Below are positions 22,631 through 32,700 of a DNA stretch of 64,000 bases, in pieces. Source of the stretch: Eupeodes corollae (Eukaryota > Arthropoda > Insecta > Diptera > Syrphidae); NCBI RefSeq assembly GCF_945859685.1, contig NC_079147.1, positions 55,954,946 to 56,018,945 on the forward strand. Direction: 5' to 3'. The notes beneath the pieces were generated by a model. It was not told the DNA's origin. It did not search any database and saw nothing but the letters and a program-made list of their open reading frames with translations. How positions within the stretch are numbered: the first letter of the stretch is position 1; the number at the start of each line of letters is the position of its first letter. The position numbers and the translations under genes are program-made.

Positions 22631-23379
22631 TTGTAAACCTTTAGATGATTCTGAAGTCATCGTCGCGGCTTATTATAATACATTTTATTTGCAGCTAGCT
22701 GTTCTTATTCTCTCAGGAACGATGAAGTTTGTCAGTTTTTATAGCCATGTGATGCGATTGTTCGTAGTGTTTAGAGGTTTTGGTCTCGATATAAATATTG
22801 CAGATGAAACGCATACAAAACTTTGTGCAGATCTGTTGAATTAAAACTTTTTTTTCTCAAAACAGAATTTTGCCGAATATTCGAAGACATAAAATGTTTA
22901 TGCCTTAAAAGCTCTTTAATAATAAAACAACATTTCTTGTGATCTAGCATTAAATTGTAGACGAATTTATAACTTAAAAGATACAAATTATAAGCAATTT
23001 CTATTAAAAATTCACTTCAAACAAAGAATCTCTCCACTTTAACTAATGCTTGTTTGAGAATAAAACTTTCGGGTCTGTCAACGTCAACTCTCAGATGTGT
23101 GCAACAGGAAAACACTTTTTAACATAAGTAGGTGCTTAATTTTTTTTCTCAAACGAAAATAATAAAAATCTATCAGTTAAATACTTTATTTTTTGTAAAC
23201 ATTCATACAATCACAATGTATACAATGCTAACTATACACTCTAGATCACTTAGATAGAACAGCACTGTTTCTCATAAAGTTAAGGCACATAGACCTAGAA
23301 AGTCAGCCATAAATTGATTGTTTATAAGTATCAAGGTTTAATAAAAAAGAAGCCATTTGATGAGTAAATAACTGAATAA
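22631..23379. other. AT-rich spacer
   Basis: Two short frames (22620-22844 plus, 22771-22986 minus) show no domain. Nothing else recognised. Confidence 0.45.
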
Positions 23380-23600
23380 GGTTGCGCAATAGTCCGTTCA
23401 ACCATTCTTGTGTGCGAGTCCTGTCAGGAATGGAGGAGACCTACAGTTTTATGACGACTCCGAACGGCTTATTTGATACTATCATAACAAGAATTACTCC
23501 CGGAGAATTTTTCAATTCCTCGTAAGAGACAGTATCCATGAAATAACAGAGATTAAATTGAAGACTCTATAGCATGACAGTCCTACCCACGCCACGGGTA
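23380..23600 (-). mobile_element. tRNA-derived SINE, copy 2 (shortened)
   Basis: Minus-strand copy. It begins GGTTGCGCAATAGTCCGTT, jumps to CAACCATTCTTGTG, and ends GCATGACAGTC .. GCCACGGGTA. Compared with the copy at 51554-51830, about 30 bases are missing just inside the 3' end, so the LINE-like tail is mostly gone. The B-box region is degraded. Confidence 0.65.
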
Positions 23601-24534
23601 AGCTGTTTTTAATGAAGTGTTGTGAAAATAATGATAGTTTATAATTATTAACAAAAAAAATAGCCAAATCTTCAATTAATGAAGTTTTAAAAAAAAGGTC
23701 GAGTTTTAAGAGCTATCAACTATCAGTTGTCAGGTGACACCCGTAATAGAGCTTCTGAATTTGTTGAAATAAAAACAATCAAATGGGACTTTATTTTCTG
23801 CTAATATATGACACCTTCAATGCGGCGAAGAATTTCCAAAAATTAACAGTTCTAGTCAAAAGAAAGTTTGATTTTTTTTTCAGATTTTCACTAAACCAAG
23901 CGATTTAACCCGTTTTAAGTAAAACATACATAGGCACGGTAAAGTTCTCGATTCAGAGAAAATTGCAAAAACCATGAACCTATTCAATCGAAACAGAGTG
24001 TTGTAAAGTGTGTCCATTAAATTTCTTCAATCCCATAAAAAGTAACCGACTCGCTTTTAATAGCCGTTTGCGTCAATGAAAGTCGCGTGTGTTAAAAAAT
24101 TGCGTGCCATATAATATAATAGTGGATTTGTTATTTTTTCATAGTTGAGATAGGTTCGTTGGCCAACCGGAACCTCCGCTTGTCACCGTCACTGTTTTTT
24201 GTGTGTCATGTCATGTTGTATACAGTATGGTGTCGTGTGGTGGCGGCGGATGGCGGAGCGCGGCGGTGGGTCGTTCTTAATTTCCACAACAAAGTATCTT
24301 GTACTCGTAGATACTTAGATCCCTTGGTCAAAAGATACAGTACATATGTAGGTACGATAAAAATATATGTATATTTTTTTAATTGATAGTTTTCATGACA
24401 CTCATTTGTGGTTGTAATTTACTGTTGTAGTAAAACCTATTACCATTTAATTTACATAAATTACTTTGCTCCTGGGTGGTGGTTGTTTGCATTTTTTTCT
24501 TTTTAATTCAGTTCATTGTGTTCTTTTTGTATGT
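23601..24534. other. Spacer with a small GC-rich patch
   Basis: AT-rich except 24150-24290, which is GC-rich (GGCGGCGGATGGCGGAGCG core). I see no convincing exon or promoter there. Confidence 0.4.
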
Positions 24535-25285
24535 ACACTGAAAAAAATTATAAGTACTGTCCAATTTGCTACATCAATTGCAATTTTGTTAACTTTTAAC
24601 CAACATTTCATTACCTCAAAGAAAATTTCATCACTTTTACGAAAATTGTATTACCTCAACGATAATTTCATTACCTCAACGACAATTTAACTGCATTAAC
24701 AAAAACTTCATTAAATCAACGAAAACTTCATTACCTCAAGGAAAATTTCATCACCTTAAAGAAAATTTCATTATCTTAACAAAAATTTCAATACTTCAAT
24801 GACTACTTCATTACCTCAACAAAAATGTCATTACTTCAACCAAAATTGGATTACCTCAACAAAAATTTCACTACCTCAACAAAATTTCCTTTTCTTAACA
24901 AAAATTTCATTTCCTCAAGAAAAATGTCATCACCTCAAAGAAAATTTCATTATCTTAACAAAAATTTCCTTTCTTAAACGAAAATGTAATTAACTCAAAG
25001 AAAATTCATCACCTTAACGAAAATTTCATTGACTGCAATAAAATTTCATTACCTCCATGAAAATTTCATTAGATCAGCGAAAATATTTATATTTTTGTAT
25101 TAAATAAAAACCTTTATTTGAAATTTATAGAGGTTGCATCTTTTAAGAGCTTATGAAATCATTTTTAAGAACAAATATTTAGCATTCTATTCATTGAACC
25201 AGTTTTCGATGATTGAAAATTTATTAAATTTTAATTGGTAGAACGAAGTTTTTCGTGATATTTAAGCAAGAATTTCGTTGAGTGT
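24535..25285. mobile_element. Possible non-autonomous element with internal minisatellite
   Basis: The minisatellite array is flanked by ACACTGAAAAAAATT at 24535-24549 and, inverted, by AATTTCGTTGAGTGT at 25271-25285. The inverted pair agrees at 12 of 15 positions. Between array and right end lies 185 bp of A/T-rich DNA. Short TIRs of the form ACACT.AA with a repetitive core are known from MITE-like elements of flies. No target duplication could be fixed and no ORF is present, so this is a proposal. Confidence 0.4.
24604..25084. repeat. 20-bp minisatellite, about 24 units
   Basis: Units follow the consensus TTCATTACCTCAACGAAAAT. Nearly all are exactly 20 bp, with a few 19-bp units and many substitutions between units. 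The strict period despite divergence points to expansion followed by drift. The left flank is ACATCAATTGCAATTTTG and the right flank ATATTTATATTTTTG. Open frames over it (24466-24690, 24799-24993) are by-products of the repeat and give a Thr/Ser/Leu-rich pattern. Confidence 0.92.
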
Positions 25286-26379
25286 ATTTAAATGTTTATA
25301 TAGATATTAAAATAGAAATATAAGCAGCAGAATGAACCGGTGCTTGCTAAGATGGTTCGGCACCGGTTCCGGTCCCGGTACCGGTCCCGGTCTCTATCTC
25401 AGTCCTGGTCTCACTTCCATTATTCCCGTTCGCTACCGGTCTCTAAGTTATGTATATACGATACGTAGAAGTGATGGAGTATTATGGCGTCCTATAACGT
25501 GGTATAATCATCATAGTCCCTTATTTGAGGGAGAATAATAAATGAATAAATTGCACAAAAAACGATGATGACTCAGTGCAAAGTGCAATATTGGCTCCTT
25601 ATTGAATAAAGACACACCAGACAAGGGGTCTCTGTGGCTTTGGCTTTGGCTATATGTATGTGGCTGTAGCCTGTTTAGTCTGTTTGATGTCTATTATACT
25701 CGGGTGCAAGTTTGTGCATAGAGTCGGATCAGCAAACTATATAGCTTCCGGTGCTATGTTGGGTTGGGTTGGATTTTGGTGCGGGTGTAAGAGGGAAATG
25801 AGTTTATTTATGGTTTGCTATTTAATGTGCGCTTAGTCATTTGCAAGTCTATACAGTTTATATAATTTATGTATCGATTTATTTGCTTTTTTTTTCGTTG
25901 TTGTTGGTTTTTGTTGGTTTAAATGTTTCGAGAAACTGAAGACAATGCCAAAAGACGAATTAATTTGTGTAAGGTAAACATACCTGCCAGAGACTGAGCA
26001 ATGATCATGAAACTTGGATAATGGTTTTATAGATATACAAAGAACAAGGTAGGAAATGTGAATTCTTGTATACTCAACCAAAACTGGCTTAAAGTCAAGG
26101 TTAAAGTCTTACAAAAGTTAAATTGGAAAGAAGATTTATGATGAGTACATTCAATAAGATCATTGGTTTTGTCATGAAAATGACTACCATACTAAAAACT
26201 AAAATATTTACAATAAACGGAGCCAAATTGTGCTGCCTATAAAACAAAAGCTGAGTATGCCGTGAAAAGTAATAAGGTCTAAAAATATGCTAATTTCTTA
26301 ATTTACGAAGGTTTGATATCAATTTTTTTCAAACTGTGCTACACATCTTAATAATTATAGATATTTTTTTAATAGTTTG
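25286..26379. other. Spacer with simple GC-rich repeats
   Basis: 25346-25395 is a degenerate CCGGTN repeat giving Gly-Thr/Gly-Pro pairs in one frame. Around 25625-25650 there are TGGCTT hexamers. The rest is AT-rich. No gene recognised. Confidence 0.45.
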
Positions 26380-27145
26380 CCTAATTGCAGTAGTGACAGG
26401 GTTGTGAACAATGGCTCTTAAACTGCAACTGAGAGTACATCCAGAAATGTGAAGGGGAAACTGAAGTGAAAGACTATATAAACAAAGGCGGCAAGAATCC
26501 TTAAGGCCTCTGGTGCATCATTGGAGGCTGTAAAGATACCGCAGCAAACGCTCGCGTTAAATGGACAAACAGTGTTCTTGCTGCAACAAGCACCCGTAAA
26601 GACTCGAAAGGTCTCTTGAGGGTGCCATACCGACACCAAACGGCCTCTGTGCATAACACCAGCACTTTCAATTAAGAAACAAGCCAGTTTCAGTGACGTC
26701 ATGAAGGGTAAAGTCGTGGTTGGGGTCATTGACAGGAGCGATGATGATGGCGCAATATCGGCTGATCATTGGTAGTTGGTCAAGCTCTCGGGTGGCTTTT
26801 TAAGCATTTTGAGAGTGCTTCAAGGACCACTTTCTTCCACAAGTGATGGGGATTGGCATCAAGGTCATGTCAAACAAAGGTTAGTGGCGACCAGAGGTCT
26901 TGTGACTTATACAAGCTTGCTGTCAGCCGGTTAGGTGAAATTTGACCAGATGCGAAGCTCGAGGTTGTCGCTAAGGAAGACATTTCTAGCAGACCTAGAG
27001 CCCGCATTTGGATTCCAATCGAAGCTGCTGGTAACGAGGACATTCTCGAGATGATCAAAGTTTTTAATCCATCTCTCCCGACGCATAACTGGAAGATAGC
27101 CAAGCTAGAGGAAGTGAAGGGTCTTTATAGGAGTGGCATTGTGGC

Positions 27146-27532
27146 TTGGCTCCTCTAGCCCTAAACGAGGGCTCCATAAACTATGGCTTCGAATCCATTA
27201 ACATTCGAATTTATAAAAAAGATGAGGTTAACGCGGAAAGCGGTCCTCCAAAAACAACTGAAGGTGAACTAGCGGTTGGTGGACTTGGGACGTCGTCTTC
27301 TCTCCTAACAGAGGGTGACGGTGCACCCATGTCCTCTCCAATCGCGACTCCACCCTCTACAAAAGTCGTAGATAGTCCATACTTAATGGAGACTGAGGAC
27401 GACCTTAACATGATCCTTCTGAGCGAGGACAAACTCTTGGGTTCATCCTCAGACTCAGAGGATCAGAACAAAACCGTGGTGGAGATTGATCTGAATAATT
27501 GTAGCCAAAATGCTGCAGTTAGTACAGATTAA
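27146..27532 (+). pseudogene. LINE ORF1 C-terminal part
   Basis: A 128-codon frame continues ORF1. It has NYGFESINIRIYKKDEVN near the start, then a low-complexity acidic, Ser- and Pro-rich tail and a stop at 27530. The equivalent region precedes ORF2 in this group, and ORF2 starts within it in another frame at 27510. This overlap is normal for R1/LOA-like elements. Confidence 0.55.
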
Positions 27533-28016
27533 TCTCCAACACTCCATAAAGGCCTCGGCCTTACTTCTTCTCAGTTGGGCAAGAAACGGGGAAGACATTG
27601 GCCTGATCCAAGAGATATGGATTGTGAGAACCGTTGTTCGAGGACTCAGGACTCCTTTGTACTACAAACTGTGTGTGACAGATAAAGGTGAACCTAGATC
27701 TTGCATCCTAATAAAACGTACCATTAATGTATTTTTACTCCATAATTTCAGTGACAAAGATAGCACTTTAGCTAGGCTGGAAACAACCAAAAGAAGTTTT
27801 CATTGTTGTGTGTTCCAGGCGGAACTTTTGGTGATAAAGGAAGTCATGTCCTGGCTTAAAGAAAACGTGATATCAATATCTGATATCAGTATCATGTCAG
27901 ATAGTCAGGACGCTATCAAATCTCTGGACTCTGCCTCTACAACCTCTATAACAGTCCATATCTGTCGATCATCTCTAATGGAGATGGCACAACAGTTTAA
28001 TATTCACCTTTGCTGA
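27510..28016 (+). pseudogene. EN-RNase H fusion frame
   Basis: The 168-codon frame joins the first about 90 residues of an APE endonuclease to the second half of RNase H. It keeps QINLQHS..A..L and IQEIW at residues 5-42. The acidic RNase H residues Glu (QAELL, about residue 107) and Asp (SDSQ, about 131) remain; the leading 'TDGS' strand is missing. The fusion preserved the frame, so a deletion product could have been translated. A frameshift after residue 165 moves the remaining VPGHRDFPGNC block to another frame. Confidence 0.65.
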
Positions 28017-28330
28017 GTGCCGGGCCATAGAGACTTTCCAGGTAACTGTAAGAGGTAAACACATCTGGCCAACACTGGATTTAAAACGTTCAAGGTGTTT
28101 GCTATCTCCAAGCAGATCGCATATAAGCTCGATAATAGGTGTCATAACCGGACACTGTCTAATAGGAAAGCACGCCACGCGACTGGTCGTATTCTCAAAT
28201 GACTTTTGCATAAGCTGTATGGACGAGGAAGAGGAGGAAACAGTTCTTCAACTTCTTTGTGCATGCCCTTCTCTAGCTCGAAAACGTAAGAATTACCTAG
28301 GAGAAACGATCTAGTAAAGTGATATTTTGT

Positions 28331-28797
28331 AAGCAAAGGTATTCCATATCACAGACAATATTTTTACTATTTCAAGCAAAGTATAAGACATCAGGATAAA
28401 AGCTGGGTTCCGCATTTTGTTTCAATCCGTGTGTGAAAGGTTTGAGAAATTGGCTGAGTTGAAATTCTGGCACACAGCGATCTTCACCCCATTCCAAAAA
28501 GTCCTCACATCGACGTAGAAGAAATAACACCTACACCTGATTCACCAACAATTTCTTCTATGTCAGAATACGAACTACTCAGAACATCATCACAGCCACT
28601 TAAGATAACACTTAGAATTGTCAAAGAACATTGCAGAACTTCTAGGCTCCAAATTGCAACATTGTTTCCGTACAGGATTAAAAGAGTTCCAGCGATATTT
28701 TGCAATGGATGAAAGTTTGTTTTTTTGTAATGATATCAGTGGTATAATGGTAGCCCTTAACTTTACTTTAAAACCGAATGATTGGAGACTTTAAGCT
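28331..28797. other. Spacer
   Basis: 3' UTR-like DNA of the preceding LINE may extend to about 28400. The 66-codon minus frame at 28505-28705 is unrecognised. Confidence 0.4.
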
Positions 28798-29640
28798 CTA
28801 AGTTAAGCTTAAAAGCTGTGTTGTTGCCCCTCCGACCTTGCAAGTAAAGCTAGGCCTCAAAAAAATTTAATAAAAGCAATGAACAAAAATGGAGCTGCTT
28901 TTCAATATCATTGCCAAAAATTTTCAAGACTAAGTGAGGCTATAGTCAAGGAAAGTATATTCGTCGGTCTTCAGAAAGGGGATATATTTAAAGATGACAA
29001 CTTTGACTCGGTTTTAGATGCTAAGGAAAAAAAAACGTGGGATGATTTTCGCCTTGTCGCACAAAATTTCCTGGGAAATAGAGTGACAACTATGCTGAAC
29101 TTGTCTGAAATTCTCTAAGTTAAGCTTAAGTTAAGCTTAAAAGCTGTGTTGTTGCCCCTCCGACCTTGCAAGTAAAGCTAGGCCTCAAGAAAATTTAATA
29201 AAAGCAATAAACAAAAATGGAGCTGGTTTTCAATATCTTCGCAAAAAAATTTCAAGACTAAGTGCGGCTATAGTCAAGGAAAGTATATTCGTCGGTCTTC
29301 AGAAAGGGGATATATTTAAAGATGACAACTTTGACTCGGTTTTAGATGCTAAGGAAAAAAAAAACGTGGGATAATTTTCGCCTTGTCGCACAAAATTTCC
29401 TGGGAAATAGAGTGACAACTACTCGTATGCTGAACTTTTTTAAAATATGATGGCATCAAACCAAAATTTGGGTTGCAATATGTATTTGAAAGTCCACTGT
29501 TGACATGCCTACTAGCAGTTATTTAAGTATAATTGCGAAACTTTGGGAGACGAATATGGCCAGTATGAAATACTTTTGCTGGACTATTTATTGAGATTTT
29601 ATGGACGAAAAAACAAGAGGACTGTCAAAAAACTACGTAG
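28798..29640 (+). pseudogene. Decayed gene of an unnamed multi-copy insect family
   Basis: The frame 28879-29118 reads MNKNGAAFQYHCQKFSRLSE, KESIFVGLQKGDIFKDDNFD and KKTWDDFRLVAQNFLGNR. After the duplicated unit, other frames continue with GCNMYLKVHC (about 29472) and GDEYGQYEILLLDYLL (about 29550-29600). I recall 'MNK.GEGF.YL..KFP.LSDAKIKEGIFVGPQ' followed by 'NMSLKIHFLHSHL..FP.N.G..SDEHGERFHQD' from uncharacterised, repeated insect proteins. The likely nature is a transposon or transposon-derived gene of unknown type. Frameshifts and a 328-bp tandem duplication show it is dead. Confidence 0.5.
28811..29440 (+). repeat. Direct tandem duplication, 328-bp period
   Basis: Unit 1 starts AAAAGCTGTGTTGTTGCCCC at 28811 and unit 2 at 29139 with the same string. 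Both run through the coding remnant to ACAACTA..ATGCTGAACTT. Differences are few: a short run-length change, CATTGCC versus CTTCGC, GTGAGG versus GTGCGG, and an added A in the poly-A run that shifts the frame of unit 2. The junction carries a doubled TAAGTTAAGCT motif, which may have promoted unequal exchange. Confidence 0.93.
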
Positions 29641-30317
29641 CAGTTTTTGATCAGTTGAATTTTTTAACAGTCGAAATTAAAAATCAAAGTTTTTGTACTT
29701 TCTAGAAGACTTGACATATTTATCATAAAGCAATTAGATGAATTTGGCGTTGAACACTTTCTATGACTTGCTTTAATTTATGAAATGTTTGTGGAATGCT
29801 CCAACTATTAGGAAATAATCAGTGGAAACCTGAAATAAGATCTCTATATTAAAAATACCATTAGTCAATTTTAGACTAGAAACAATGCCCTGCAAATGAT
29901 ATATTCTCGTCGAAAAAAAAGAATCACATCTGGAATCTAATCTCAAAATAGCAAATGCTTTGGTCGAAGGTACTCTCAAAAACAAGCTCACCTTATTTGT
30001 GTGAACTTCAAAGAAAAACTTAGAAAGCACCGATATGGCAATAAACGAATGCTTCTGAACATCCAAAGGAGCGCTAAGGACAACAAAAATCGAAGCTCCC
30101 AGAATATAAGTTGGGCTTAAGGCAGTCAATAAACGAGGTCAAACACAAGCAGTAAACTTAATGAGCAAAGTCCTTTCTGATGTTTCCAATCCTCTTCGCA
30201 CAGCTTTAGAGGAAACTTTATCCAGAAAAAAAGCAAGAAAAATTCAATATTATCTTTGACCAAAATAGTTGCTTAATTTTTGCACATCTTGTACGCTTCA
30301 AATCAACAATTCCTTAT
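29641..30317. other. Spacer with an unassigned minus-strand frame
   Basis: The minus-strand frame at 29773-30129 (118 codons) is hydrophobic and ends with LKLTNGIFNIEILFQV, then DYFLIVGAF. The pattern (small gap, G-hydrophobic-F, acidic residue, long hydrophobic helix, Y-hydrophobic, F) faintly recalls the last helix of insect gustatory receptors. Upstream on the same strand the frame is broken. I cannot confirm this reading and do not assign it. Confidence 0.2.
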
Positions 30318-30353
30318 GTAGTAGCAGTAGTAGTAGTAGTAGTAGTAGTAGTG
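30318..30353. repeat. TAG/CTA microsatellite tail of a LINE
   Basis: About 11 units of GTA/TAG with one variant unit (GCA). It lies exactly at the 3' end of the minus-strand LINE that follows, so on the element's strand it is a CTA-repeat tail of the kind CR1/L2-like LINEs carry instead of poly-A. Confidence 0.88.
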
Positions 30354-32700
30354 ATTTATTTGGTTCAATAATTTCAGTGTTTGGTACAAAATTTACAATA
30401 GAGCATTGGCTTTTGCCGTCAGCCGAAAATGAGTGTGTTCTTTAGATAAATATGTAAGTAAAGTTTAAATAATGTTTTTGACCATCTAGTTTTACTATTA
30501 ATTAAATATATAGATGTGTTTATTTAGAATGCTTCATTCATAATTTGTTTCCGGCATTTTAGTACAGTTTTTAAGAAGTTATACAGAAGACTTCAGTTTT
30601 CTCCATTAAAGATTTGCAGGATTTCGTCCAACGACAGTGTATTTTTGTACCAGATTGCTCTTCTTATTGAGCTAAGTATGGGACAAGAACCCATACTTCA
30701 GTACTTTGTGAGGAAGACCATTGCTCGATAGTGCCATGACTTTCTGGATGTAGATGAAATGAAGTTCAAGAGTGTGTATATAAAGTGGTAGTAAACCTGT
30801 TTCCAGATGTACCATGTAGTTTGGAGTGTTGTATGGTAATCTGAAGATTTTTTTTAGAAGATATCTTAGAAGTTGTTCCACCTTTTCATATTGGTATATC
30901 CCCCAGACTTGTGCCGCATAGCACATTATGGATCTCATAACTGCATCAAAAATCTTATACTTGCTCAACTCCATTCCAGATACTATTAATCACGCGTTTT
31001 GATTCCTTTAGTTTTTCTTGCAAGTGTTTTTTGAAAGACTGTTGTGGTGTCATGTGTACACCAAGATACTCCTTGACGATTTAGAGATCTTCATTGTTCC
31101 AAGTCCATTTTTCGTTTCCAGCAAATCGTCCTCGTCCGTTGCGAAAAATCATGATTTTCGATTTGCTTGTATGGAGTTGAAGATTCCATGAGTAGCAATA
31201 TTGCTGTAGTTTGTTGATCATCAACTGCATCATGTTTGGGGCTATCTGCTATTATGACAGCTTTATTGCAAGATCACCAAACATTATACCACCAGGTAGG
31301 GAATCTTTGAGATCATCAAGAAAAATTGAGAAGAATATTGGGCTCAGAAGTCATCCCTGAAACCAACTAGACAAAGTGTTTCCATCCCATACCGCCTTAA
31401 GATTATCCTCATACAGATTCTGCAATACCTTGAGCATTTTCGTTGACATCCCTAGGTTACTCAATTTAAAAAATAGAGCTTTTCTATGTATCGAGTCGAA
31501 GGAAGCCTTAAAGTCAACGAAAAATGCGTAAAGTTTCTTTTCTCTATCCAGGAGCGACTTCGCAGTGCCAGTAAGGGAGAAAATGTTGTCCACGCTGGAG
31601 TTCGTCAGTCTCTCCTACATAATCCCAGTAAATATTTTTGCCACTGTATTTAGGAACGAGATTCCTCTGTAATTGCTTGGATCTTTTGGGTCACCCTTCT
31701 TTAGTAAAGGAAATATTATATTTTTCTTTAAGCTTTTCGGTGAATTTCCAAAATTAAAATTAGAGTTGTAAGCCTTTGCAAGCTCTTTTAGAAAAGTTTC
31801 GGTTGAATTTATGAAGAATTAATATGGAATACGGGTTTACCAGGAGCTTTGTTAGTGTTGCAGCGGGAAATGACTCTGCTTACATCTCATGCAGTTATTG
31901 GGCGATCTAGCTCTTCTACTTCCAAAAATGGCAGCGCAAAGTGAAGTTGGTTTTCATCGAGATTGTTGTTCAGGAGTTTTTCGAAATGGGTTGCTAACAT
32001 AGAAGTGTCAACTTTTATATTCTGCCCAAGAGTTGTGCCGTTTATTGTCTTCACGATCTTCCAGAAGGATCTGCTATAGTTAACATCCTTTAGTTTCAAT
32101 TCTAGTGTGAGAGTGCATGCTTTTTGTTTTTGTTCACACAGCGTTTTGTACTTTTTGTTTGCTTATTGGTATAGGTATTTCGTGTTTGTGGTACCAGTTT
32201 TTTTCAGTATCCTTAAGAATGCGAACGACTTTTTTCTGGCTGCTTCGCATTCCCAATCATACCCTTTTCCATTTGTCTCGATTGGAGTGGTCTTTCTGTG
32301 ACTATGCAGGTTGTTAGCTCGTCTGTTCCGTTGATGGCTTCGATCAGTCTCTGATTTACTACCATAAGTTCTTCATCTTGGTTTGATCTGTATCTCTATT
32401 TTATTTGTTCTCTCCATTGCAGATTTGGTAACAGATAAATGCGATCGATGGTGTTGCCATCATCAGAGCTGTATATCATATTTGAAAATATTGGATCTGA
32501 ATGAGTTAAATCATCGACCCACTCAAGCCATTTCCCTTTAATGAAGCAGTAATCTATCGTTGAGCACACAGCACCCCTAATAAAAGTTAAACTTACTTCT
32601 TTATCACTTTTTGAGCGACCGTTTAGTAGTGTAAGTCCGATGGTTTCATACATTTCTATTATTTTTTTGGCATTTTCTTCGATTTTTTAATCAGTTGCTG
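30354..32700 (-). mobile_element. CR1/Jockey-like LINE, reverse strand
   Basis: In element order from 32700 downwards: endonuclease end FIRGAVCSTIDYCFIKGKWL (about 32590-32530; the IDYCF block), linker SFWKIVKTINGTTLGQN and FALPFLEVEELDRPITA (32060-31890), a degraded stretch with GDPKDPSNYRGISFLN-like sequence (about 31700-31650), RT motif A FFVDFKASFDSIHRKALFFK (31515-31455), and LYEDNLKAVWDGNTLSSWFQ. The YADD region near 31290-31250 is degraded. The 3' domain SIMCYAAQVWGIYQYEKVEQ and FRLPYNTPNYMVHLETGLLP follows (30672-30974). Stops separate the blocks. The plus-strand copy at 35346 belongs to the same family. Confidence 0.8.

Larger units (their letters stand above)
26380..28330 (+). mobile_element. 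Internally deleted LINE: ORF1, EN start, RNase H, tail
   Basis: The beginning matches the ORF1 of the LINE at 13330 (GTAGTGACAGGGTTGTGAA versus GTAGTGGCAGGGTTATGAA). ORF1 blocks: KGKVVVGVIDRSDDDGAIS at about 26704-26760, then KLEVVAKEDISSRPRARIWI, PSLPTHNWKIAKLEEVKGLY, and an acidic open frame at 27146-27532. ORF2 overlaps at 27510: LQLVQINLQHSIKASALLLL and EDIGLIQEIW (endonuclease Asn and Glu). It then jumps at about 27810 into RNase H: FQAELLVIKEVMSWLKENVI and ISIMSDSQDAIKSLD, and ends with HCLIGKHATRL and a Cys/His knuckle (CISCMDEEEEETVLQLLCAC). The whole RT is deleted. RNase H places the family in the I/LOA/R1-type group. Confidence 0.8.

Noticed and set aside
24604..25084. Minisatellite considered as a CRISPR array or a Foldback element arm
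   Set aside because: Units are contiguous without spacers, and all face one way, so neither CRISPR nor a Foldback inverted arm fits.
25332..25538. Gly-Thr-Gly-Pro repeat frame
   Set aside because: The repeat arises from a simple CCGGTN microsatellite; the rest of the frame is unremarkable.
26418..26729. 103-codon minus-strand frame
   Set aside because: Shadow of LINE ORF1, whose conserved blocks are on the plus strand.
28730..28800. Possible tRNA near GGTATAATGGTAGCC
   Set aside because: An A-box-like string is present but no B box or cloverleaf follows.
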